Shown here piece after piece: positions 7,601 through 12,631 of a stretch of 15,643 bases of DNA. Position numbers and translations under genes: made by a program. The notes below the pieces were generated by a model that saw only the letters and a list, made by a program, of their open reading frames with translations, was not told where the DNA came from and made no database searches. Each line of letters starts with the position of its first letter. Within the stretch, counting starts at the first letter, position 1. Origin of the DNA: Calditrichia bacterium (GTDB taxonomy: Bacteria; Calditrichota; Calditrichia; Calditrichales; Calditrichaceae); contig JALWEA010000113.1 in NCBI GenBank assembly GCA_027039465.1, positions 1-15,643 on the forward strand. Direction: 5' to 3'.

Positions 7601-8108
7601 GTTGGAACGGATGCGTGAAGAAATCAATAAATTGTATTCGTTGATTCGTCGTTTAAAGGAAGAATTTTTTCGCAAATTCAGTTGCGATCCGGAAAGTGTG
7701 GTTTTGCAATTGGTTGATGTTTTGCCCAAGGAACTTAATGTGTCCGTCTATAAAAATTATCAGGGCAAACATGCGGTATTTATTAAATGCGAAGATTTGT
7801 ATTTTATTTTGGATAACTTATTGCAGAACGCCCGCAAGGCCATTCACAACCTTACCGACGGATACATTCGCATTACGCTAATCAAAGAAACGCCGGGCAT
7901 GACCATTAAAGTGCACAATAACGGCCCGGACATTCCGCATGAAAAAAAGGAACGGCTCTTTGAAGGTGAAAGCAAAGGCAAAAAGGGGCAGGGCATGGGA
8001 TTGCCGTATTCCAAACGCATTCTTGAAAAGTATCAGGGGAAAATCCGCCTTGAGCCAAGAGAACACGGAGAAACGGTTTTTAGCCTTGAATTAAAGGAAA
8101 TGATATGA
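4677..8108 (+). CDS. Sensor histidine kinase with periplasmic FG-GAP propeller and ASPIC/UnbV-like domain
   Basis: A 1143-aa inner-membrane sensor. Residues 1-25 are a signal peptide (cut near LPVAALA). About 35-300 hold propeller-like repeats (FWVLD, IYIAGD, MYLSTS, LFFST, LIVSGD). Seven FG-GAP/VCBS-type acidic motifs lie near 319, 370, 427, 483, 533, 590 and 643 (DLNNDGRTDL, DYDNDGDADI, DVDRDGDMDL); this spacing suits a seven-bladed calcium-binding propeller. About 683-785 resembles ASPIC/UnbV. Three membrane helices follow (about 789-808, 817-836, 847-868). The cytoplasmic part has a helical dimerisation region with H894 in FNHGEA as candidate phosphoacceptor, then HATPase_c: N-box N1051 (LDNLLQNARKAI), G1 NNGPDIP (1081-1087) and G2 GQGMGL (1104-1109). 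GTG at 4677 is favoured over ATG at 4683 because AAAGG (4659-4663) is closer. It overlaps the regulator gene by ATGA, so they are co-translated. Confidence 0.9.
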   Translation: MNMKRFIRKILLFGLASLPVAALAQPYFNLQKIPGPQLKSPRIIRATANDDFWVLDQRGILLRFNHSRWMRFPIPQNKRLTGFSAVSIDAHTFLASGFDENWHTKLFWFRNGRWEKDALQPDNPVKQIFVDGSGKIYIAGDWATFYRYEKGQWHKIKLPFTASFLLFAFSGEEMYLSTSGQGLFKFDGKKAVKLPIELPGTLQIVKVQKDSTGTLFFSTFNGQVFRWDGRIFRRTDQSPPDSVTYSFQYIRWRNVKMPNWFRLRQIVPLKQGALIVSGDGSIYKLMASNHAFFMDFTKKYHLSRFKDISVRGAFFFYWNDDPYPDLYLMSNSQYSDWKFYVNQPERPFDDVSHQVKFRKQDGYYLSLPDDLNNDGRTDLAVMQLAKDGNRLKYFLQDRDHRFRLFGQIPFTNLNAALRNFKSLYTGDFDGNGLADLGVSTYFDRRLKRGTQILAFNHRQAMNFETVSLPGDARHYTAQTVWADFNNDEENDLLLINQWAPMNILFHDGVTNRFVSQTLPTKSQDAPAGAVVFDYDNDGDADILYSSAFYTLRLLTNRGGQFDSTFQPAGFSVLNREKYPFPVSRFMTVLDVNNDGYEDIFFSLKDPKAPRNYLFINQNGQDFKEEAVDYGVDQPALSAAICADVDRDGDMDLFGYNSKRNVLWINNLDRKNFLEITVEGVRSNRSGLGCRLWVYRAGHLNDPKYLIAYRQLPNASFRANLANQQFFHVGVADSGLYDLRLHFYHGRTRILRNVAPGSFLTVKEAGALASEFYRIPAVVLRFFAWPENRIYVLLTLVMGFLLFYTVRLGMRRFGWKNTGSLIIALYIITIYWITLMATVDSGNWVYQFLMPPGAVVVNLIFIFAYSLFSQPMKFGHKNAEQIEEELLKNLLVFNHGEAGSKNLVSLQLLLNNPPESEQKRTEYKQLLDKRLQIFKEYNFPVLKRIQSLLQELKPNDDHVKELQDRLVFFERECCESLERMREEINKLYSLIRRLKEEFFRKFSCDPESVVLQLVDVLPKELNVSVYKNYQGKHAVFIKCEDLYFILDNLLQNARKAIHNLTDGYIRITLIKETPGMTIKVHNNGPDIPHEKKERLFEGESKGKKGQGMGLPYSKRILEKYQGKIRLEPREHGETVFSLELKEMI

Positions 8109-9493
8109 GTGATCAATTAACGTTGTTGGTCGTTGATGATGATGCCGACTTCTTGCGCGATTTTAAATTTCTGATCGGCGATCAGTACCGGGTGATTACG
8201 ACAAGCGATGTCAAGCAGATTCGTTCGCTGATTAAAGAATTCAGCCCGGATATTGTTTTTCTGGATTTGTTTTTGGGTGATTACAGTGGTCTTTCTTTGC
8301 TAAAGCAGATCAAAAAGGAATTGCCGCAGCAGGCGTGCATTATGATCACCGAACACGGCTCCATTGATACGGCCGTGGAAGCCATTAAGTCAGGTGCGGA
8401 AAATTACATCACAAAAAATTTTAATGTAAAAGAAATTCAGGGATTTATCGAGCAAGTTCTTCAGAAAAAATTGCAACATGCCCAAAGCGAAGCCCTGATG
8501 GAAGAATCTTTCCGACCCTACCGTGAGTTGATTGGTCAAAGTCCGCCGATGTTGCAGGTGAAGGAAAAGATCGCCTTGGCCGCCCAAAATGATTTTACCG
8601 TGCTTATCAGCGGAGAGAGCGGTACGGGTAAGGAGTTGGTCGCCCGCCTGATCCACAAAAACAGTGCGCGGGCGCAGGAAATTTTTCTCCCGGTCAACTG
8701 CGGTGCCTTACCGGCTAATCTGATTGAGAGCGAATTGTTCGGTCATGAAAAGGGGGCGTTCACCGGCGCCGATAAACGCAAATTGGGCAAATTTGAAATT
8801 GCTTCCAACGGCACCATGTTTTTAGACGAAATTTCCGAACTGAGCTTAACAGCCCAAGTAAAGCTGTTACGCGTGTTGTACAACAAAGAATTCGAGCGTG
8901 TGGGCGGAACGACCGTATTGCGCACCAATGCCCGCATTATCGCCGCCAGCAATAAAGACCTTAATACTTTGATGGCAGAAGGGCGTTTTCGGGAAGACCT
9001 TTTTTACCGTCTGAATGTGTTTCCCATTGAATTGCCGCCTTTGCGCCAACGACGCGAAGATATCCCTTTGTTATTGGAATACATTCTTCGTAAAAAGAGC
9101 AGGGAATTGGGCAAGCCGCAAACGCAGTTGGAACCGTCGGCCATTGATCTTTTCAAGCAATACGATTGGCCAGGCAATATCCGCGAAATGGAAAACATCG
9201 TTTCCCGTTTGATTATTTTGGCCAAAGACGGGCTGATTACATCGGCTATGGTGGCCGCCAATTTACAGCCGGATATGCAGGAAACGCGGGATTATTTTTC
9301 GGATGAAAATCTCACATGGGAAAATCTGAATCGGGCCAAACGAAAAGCATCGGCTGCGGCCATTGAAAAAGTGGAGCGGGAATTCTTGGACAAGTTATTG
9401 CAAAAATACGACGGTAATGTCATCGCTGCGGCAAAGGATTTGGGCTTGAATAAATCCACCCTTTACCGGATGGTGCAGAAGTACCGGAAGTGA
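8105..9493 (+). CDS. NtrC-family sigma-54-dependent response regulator
   Basis: A 462-aa protein with the full NtrC layout. Receiver domain at about 5-120: acidic pocket D11-D13, phosphoacceptor D54, T82 and K104. AAA+ domain at about 137-375: Walker A GESGTGKE (170-177), sigma-54 contact loop GAFTGA (217-222), Walker B GTMFLDEI (236-243), and RxDLFYRLNVF and WPGNIREMEN further on. C-terminal Fis-type helix-turn-helix at about 425-462 (AAAKDLGLNKSTLYRMVQKY). All catalytic residues are present, so it should be an active, phosphorylation-controlled ATPase that opens sigma-54 promoters. Its start lies inside the stop of the kinase gene, so the kinase is its likely partner. The nearest sigma-54 promoter faces the zinc-ribbon/T9SS operon. 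No obvious hairpin-plus-T terminator follows. Confidence 0.97.
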   Translation: MSDQLTLLVVDDDADFLRDFKFLIGDQYRVITTSDVKQIRSLIKEFSPDIVFLDLFLGDYSGLSLLKQIKKELPQQACIMITEHGSIDTAVEAIKSGAENYITKNFNVKEIQGFIEQVLQKKLQHAQSEALMEESFRPYRELIGQSPPMLQVKEKIALAAQNDFTVLISGESGTGKELVARLIHKNSARAQEIFLPVNCGALPANLIESELFGHEKGAFTGADKRKLGKFEIASNGTMFLDEISELSLTAQVKLLRVLYNKEFERVGGTTVLRTNARIIAASNKDLNTLMAEGRFREDLFYRLNVFPIELPPLRQRREDIPLLLEYILRKKSRELGKPQTQLEPSAIDLFKQYDWPGNIREMENIVSRLIILAKDGLITSAMVAANLQPDMQETRDYFSDENLTWENLNRAKRKASAAAIEKVEREFLDKLLQKYDGNVIAAAKDLGLNKSTLYRMVQKYRK

Positions 9494-9519
9494 TGGTCGG
9501 GAACCACGGCTGGCAGTAA

Positions 9520-9854
9520 TTTGGAATTAGGAACTTGGAACTGGTGCGGCAACCGTGTCTCGATACGATCCCGCTGGCGCGGTCTCTACTCGACAACCGG
9601 TTGCCTTCGCCCGCGTCCGGTTCCCGAGTGATTCTGCCGACACTGGTAGGGGCGAAGCATTTCCCTAACAAATAAAAGAATAATCGATACTTTTGGTTGC
9701 ACTACGTTAAATTTTTTGAGTTTGAAGAATCTTGGCGGAAATGCTTCGCCCTTACTTTGAACATCCCAAGATGAAAGGCAGAATCGTATCGAGGGACGGA
9801 CGCGCCATAACATGTCAATAGTAGTCCGGCCGCAGGAGAGAAGCAATCCCTAAC
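9520..9854 (+). repeat. Dispersed REP-like element, copy B (interrupted)
   Basis: Same element as copies A and C. It starts with a heptamer tract (9520-9544: TTTGGAAT-TAGGAAC-TTGGAAC). Unit B1 at 9559-9600 has flanks CTCGATAC and ACTCGACAACC around stem CCGC/GCGG, itself enclosed by GGCAACCG...CGGTTGCC. The inverted unit B2 at 9617-9793 has stem GATTCTGCC (9630-9638) / GGCAGAATC (9777-9785). Its loop is enlarged by the nested element at 9646-9755. The right end, ATGTCAATAGTA...GAAGCAATCCCTAAC, ends near 9854. It lies just behind the regulator gene. Short open frames in it are repeat-derived. Confidence 0.85.
9646..9755. mobile_element. Nested 110-bp MITE-like insertion
   Basis: The ends GTAGGGGCGAAGCATTTCC (9646-9664) and the inverted GGAAATGCTTCGCCCTTAC (9737-9755) match at 18 of 19 positions. 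The segment sits in the loop of unit B2 and accounts for most of the extra length relative to the same loop in copy C (138 versus 35 bases). The interior is A+T-rich without an open frame. It is too short to encode a transposase, so if mobile it depends on one elsewhere. Confidence 0.65.
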
Positions 9855-9900
9855 GCCGTTCAATAATAAACACATCTTACCGAATAAGCCGTTTTTCAAT

Positions 9901-10237
9901 TGTCCCTACGGGACAACATTTTTGTGCTATGAAATTCCGCTTACCCATATTTAAAAATATGGGCTATTGGCATGCCATCGCTCCGCGATGGGAATATTAC
10001 CATCACGTTGGTTTTTCTTTTGGTTTAATGTAAGGGATTCCTTCTCCCGACTTCGTTGGGATCGGAATGACAACCGGAATCGTCCCGCAAGGGACGATAT
10101 GCTATTAGCCCACAAATTCATTTGTGGGAACCAATGCGCCACCACCATCAATTGGAGTCCCGTCAGGGACGGTGTGTAAAACGAATCGCCACGCCCTCAT
10201 GTCATTGCGAGGCCTGAAACCATGGCATTCGCCATGG
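9901..10237. repeat. Hairpin-rich non-coding block
   Basis: At least seven perfect short inverted repeats follow one another: TGTCCC-TAC-GGGACA (9901-9915), CCCATATTT-AA-AAATATGGG (9944-9963), CCATCGC-TCC-GCGATGG (9975-9991), CGTCCC-GCAA-GGGACG (10081-10096, GNRA-type loop), CCCACAAA-TTCA-TTTGTGGG (10109-10128), GTCCC-GTCA-GGGAC (10157-10170) and CCATGGC-ATTC-GCCATGG (10220-10237). A 38-bp two-part stem-loop (10034-10071) lies among them. No protein gene is credible here. It may be a composite repeat or a structured RNA. Confidence 0.6.
10034..10071 (+). repeat. 38-bp stem-loop repeat, copy 1
   Basis: Outer stem ATTCC/GGAAT, inner stem CCCGAC-TTC-GTTGGG. It differs from the copy at 10528-10565 at three positions (10040, 10057, 10065), all of which keep pairing. 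It belongs to the dispersed GGGATTGC...GCAATGAC type of bacterial intergenic palindrome. Confidence 0.7.
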
Positions 10238-10263
10238 ATTATTAAGACAGTGACATGAACTGA

Positions 10264-10499
10264 TTGGGAACTGGGAACTTGTAACTTGGAACTGGTACGG
10301 CAACCGTGTCTCGATACGATCCCGCTAGCGCGGTCTCTACTCGACAACCGGTTGCCTTTGTTCGCGTCCGGTTCCCGAGTGATTCTGCCGACACCGAGCA
10401 ATTTTTGAAAAGTGGAAAAAAATAGGCAGAATCGTATCGAGGGACGGACGCACCGCAAAATGTCAATAGTAGCGAGGTACGAGCGAAGCAATCCCTAAC
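10264..10499 (+). repeat. Dispersed REP-like element, copy C
   Basis: The uninterrupted reference copy. Heptamer tract 10264-10295 (TGGGAAC-TGGGAAC-TTGTAAC-TTGGAAC). Unit C1 at 10310-10351 has stem CCGC/GCGG. Inverted unit C2 at 10368-10441 has stem GATTCTGCC (10381-10389) / GGCAGAATC (10425-10433) with a 35-base loop. The right end, ATGTCAATAGTA...GAAGCAATCCCTAAC, ends at 10499. Comparison with copy B shows the nested insertion there. Confidence 0.85.
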
Positions 10500-10527
10500 A
10501 CCATTACCGGTCGCTGCCTCTTTGGAA

Positions 10528-10565
10528 GGGATTGCTTCTCCCGACTTCGTCGGGATCGCAATGAC
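10528..10565 (+). repeat. 38-bp stem-loop repeat, copy 2
   Basis: Outer stem ATTGC/GCAAT, inner stem CCCGAC-TTC-GTCGGG. Sister of 10034-10071 with a compensatory exchange in the outer stem. Confidence 0.75.
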
Positions 10566-10570
10566 AGCCT

Positions 10571-10665
10571 TTAACGAATAACGAATAACGTTTTCCCCTT
10601 AACTCTTCAACTCTTAACTCTTAATTCTTAGCCCTTAACCCTTACACTAATAACCCTTAACTATT
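10571..10665. repeat. Heptanucleotide tandem repeats (ACGAATA)n and (CTTAACY)n
   Basis: At 10571-10590 the unit ACGAATA repeats at period 7. At 10598-10665 degenerate CTTAACT/CTTAACC/CTTAATT units follow, also mostly at period 7. Beyond them, TCAACCAA recurs at period 8 (about 10674-10688) up to the end of the 10704-11306 gene. Similar heptamer tracts occur at 9520, 10264 and 15539. The rest of the 1.2-kb gene-free stretch holds only the repeats listed separately. Confidence 0.7.
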
Positions 10666-10703
10666 TTCCCACTCAACCAATCAACCAAACATCCGTTTCC
10701 GCT

Positions 10704-11306
10704 TCAGGGCGAGGTAATCAGCAGGTAAAGAAATCCGCCGAGGGAGGTGATCGAAACACTCAGCATGACGTTGGAGAAGGTATCGTAGTTTTTGGTTTGG
10801 GCATAGTAGCTTCGAATCTTATTTAAATCGGATGTGTGGCGGTAACGGCGGTAATAGTCGTCGGCGCGACGTTTAAGGTAAAACGAAGCCCAATTGCTCA
10901 GCACGGTTGCGACGGCTAATCCGGGTTTTAACAAGTGTTTAAATTGGATGTGACCGGATGCCTTGGGCGTAAGTGCGACGGTGGAAAACCGAATCATCGG
11001 TGTTTGGCTGCGGTGGACATTGTGCAAAAACAGCGTATCAGCGGCGGGAACGTTTAAAGTGGTATCGACGGCCCAATTATTCCAGGATCGATCATTCAAA
11101 AAAATCAATTTCAATCTTTGTTTACCGGCCGGAAGTTGGAGAATCGATTGGGGGCGGATTTTAAGGGAATCGATTGGGCGGACGGATTTTAAAACGATGA
11201 TGTTGGAATCGGGCAGCGCAACAAAACCCATGGCCTTTTGTTGGGCCTGAACCGCTGTAAAAAGAAGCAAAAAGGCAATGATGGTGCTGTTAATGATCGA
11301 TCTCAT
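10704..11306 (-). CDS. Small exported membrane protein, PEGA-like N-terminal part
   Basis: I choose the ATG at 11306, not the upstream one at 11333, because it gives an ATGA overlap with the stop of the preceding lipoprotein gene and starts directly with a signal peptide (MRSIINSTIIAFLLLFTAVQA). The result is 200 aa. Residues about 25-100 look like a PEGA-type beta domain (LPAGKQRLKLIFLNDRSW; short strands, PDSNIIVLKS). The C-terminal half has a hydrophobic segment (GLAVATVLSNWASFYL), a basic/tyrosine-rich linker (KRRADDYYRRYRHT) and a final membrane helix (VMLSVSITSLGGFLYLLI). The family is not recognised with certainty. It is the last gene of the leftward three-gene operon, which points to an envelope role alongside the barrel protein and lipoprotein. 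Confidence 0.8.
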   Translation of the reverse strand: MRSIINSTIIAFLLLFTAVQAQQKAMGFVALPDSNIIVLKSVRPIDSLKIRPQSILQLPAGKQRLKLIFLNDRSWNNWAVDTTLNVPAADTLFLHNVHRSQTPMIRFSTVALTPKASGHIQFKHLLKPGLAVATVLSNWASFYLKRRADDYYRRYRHTSDLNKIRSYYAQTKNYDTFSNVMLSVSITSLGGFLYLLITSP

Positions 11307-12631
11307 TGTTGCTCCGTTCCTTTGGCTTGCCACATTTCCAAATGATCGTATTCTCTGATCAGGTACAAGGTTTTGCCGTCCGCAGGAAACAATCCGTCGA
11401 TGCGGTGTTTTAACTTTTCTTTTTGTACGATTTGTACCGTTTGCTTTTCAATGATGTAAGTATATTTTTGCGCGGTAGCAACCAATAAATGTTTGGCGGT
11501 AACTCTTACCGGAGACATGGGAACGCCGACCAAAGCAAGCCGCCAACGGGATTCAAGCGCGGGTGTAAAGGCGAAAAGTTGCCCTTTGCTGTTCATGGCA
11601 AAAACGAGCCTGCCGTCGGTGGTGCACGGTTGGTAGAATGGAGCGCCATCCGTTTGGGCCTGGTAAGAAATTTTTCCGGTTGCGCAATTTAAGGCCCAAA
11701 GTTTTCCCGCCAAATCGGCCAAATAGACCTTCCCGCGCAGGATCATGGGCGAGGCGTAAAGATGATCGGGAAGTTTGTTTTTCCAAAGCAAGGAACCGTC
11801 CAAACCGTTAACCGCCATGACCAAACCGTCCGGCGTGCAGGCAATGAGGGTGTCGCCGTTCATGGCCATGTTAGAAGTAATGCGCTTGCGGCTTTCGTAT
11901 TGCCAAAGCTTTTTGCCTTTCACGGGATCGAAGGCTAAAATTTTCCCTTGCAAGGTGGCATGGAAAAGAACGCCGTTGGAAAGAACGGGACTGCTGCGCG
12001 AGAACAGACCTTTCTTTTTCCAAATCACCTTGCGTAAAAACAGATCGTAAGCCTGCAAGCCGTATTTGCCCTTTTCCGCACTGACAAATACCAACGGCCG
12101 GGAAAAAGCGGGCGGAGCGGAAATGCCTCGGGCCAAATGAATGCGATCCGCATCGTTCAACTTTTGACGATTAACGGAAACCAAATACCCGTTAAAAGTG
12201 GTCAAGATCAATTTGTTGCGAATTTTAAACAGAGCATCGGTAGCCAAACCGTTGATGCCTTTGTCTCTTTTTTGGGCAAACGGCGGCGTAAGGTTCACAT
12301 TGCTAAAATACCAGCGTTGGGCATTGTTGCCCGCCAAAAGTGTTTCCGGCAATTCGGCTAACGGCCCTTTGGGTACGGACGGGTTTTGACAACTTACGAG
12401 CACTGCGGTAAATAACGAAATTACCACAAAGCGGGAGACGTATTTCCGCACCACACAAGAAGCGGCAAAGTGCATCCTCTGCCGGGCCGCAGTAGCAACG
12501 GATGATCGCGCGGCCTGCGGATGGATTCGTCCATTAAAAAATAGAACGCGTAAAAAAGTGCCGTAAATCGATCTGATTTTGAGCGCCATGCTTTGAGCGA
12601 ATTTTTTTGTTTTGCGAATCGCTAATTTCAT
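11303..12631 (-). CDS. PQQ-type beta-propeller lipoprotein
   Basis: The C-terminal about 360 residues carry PQQ-like propeller blades (GKILAFDPVKGKKLWQYE, GLVMAVNGLDGSLLWKN, GKLWALNCATGKISYQ), as in BamB and related outer-membrane lipoproteins. A lipobox LVSC (cysteine near residue 81) follows the hydrophobic stretch FVVISLFTAVLVS. From the ATG at 12631 (directly after the TAA of the upstream gene, GGGA at good distance) there are about 60 residues before the signal peptide, which is unusual. The ATG at 12475 (MHFAASCVVRKYVSRF) would give a normal lipoprotein signal but has AGAGG touching the start codon. I keep the long frame as extent and regard 12475 as a serious alternative. The end overlaps the next gene by ATGA. 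The blades suggest a binding or scaffold role in the periplasm, not necessarily binding PQQ. Confidence 0.88.
   Translation of the reverse strand: MKLAIRKTKKFAQSMALKIRSIYGTFLRVLFFNGRIHPQAARSSVATAARQRMHFAASCVVRKYVSRFVVISLFTAVLVSCQNPSVPKGPLAELPETLLAGNNAQRWYFSNVNLTPPFAQKRDKGINGLATDALFKIRNKLILTTFNGYLVSVNRQKLNDADRIHLARGISAPPAFSRPLVFVSAEKGKYGLQAYDLFLRKVIWKKKGLFSRSSPVLSNGVLFHATLQGKILAFDPVKGKKLWQYESRKRITSNMAMNGDTLIACTPDGLVMAVNGLDGSLLWKNKLPDHLYASPMILRGKVYLADLAGKLWALNCATGKISYQAQTDGAPFYQPCTTDGRLVFAMNSKGQLFAFTPALESRWRLALVGVPMSPVRVTAKHLLVATAQKYTYIIEKQTVQIVQKEKLKHRIDGLFPADGKTLYLIREYDHLEMWQAKGTEQQ

Noticed and set aside
9494..9530. Terminator behind the response regulator
   Set aside because: No stem followed by a T-run is seen; the region passes directly into the dispersed element.
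9420..10491. Several open frames of 60-128 codons, two of which share the peptide RDRASGIVSRHGCRTSSK
   Set aside because: They arise from the repeated CTCGATAC elements read on the minus strand; no ribosome binding sites or protein-like composition, and the similarity is that of the repeats.
10571..10665. CRISPR-like or telomere-like array
   Set aside because: Units are 7 bp, degenerate and contiguous, without spacers; CCCTTAA-like words are just part of the heptamer tract.
11307..11333. Upstream start of the small membrane protein (MASQRNGAT...)
   Set aside because: It would overlap the lipoprotein gene by 31 bp and add nine polar residues before a normal signal peptide; ATG at 11306 gives the usual ATGA overlap.
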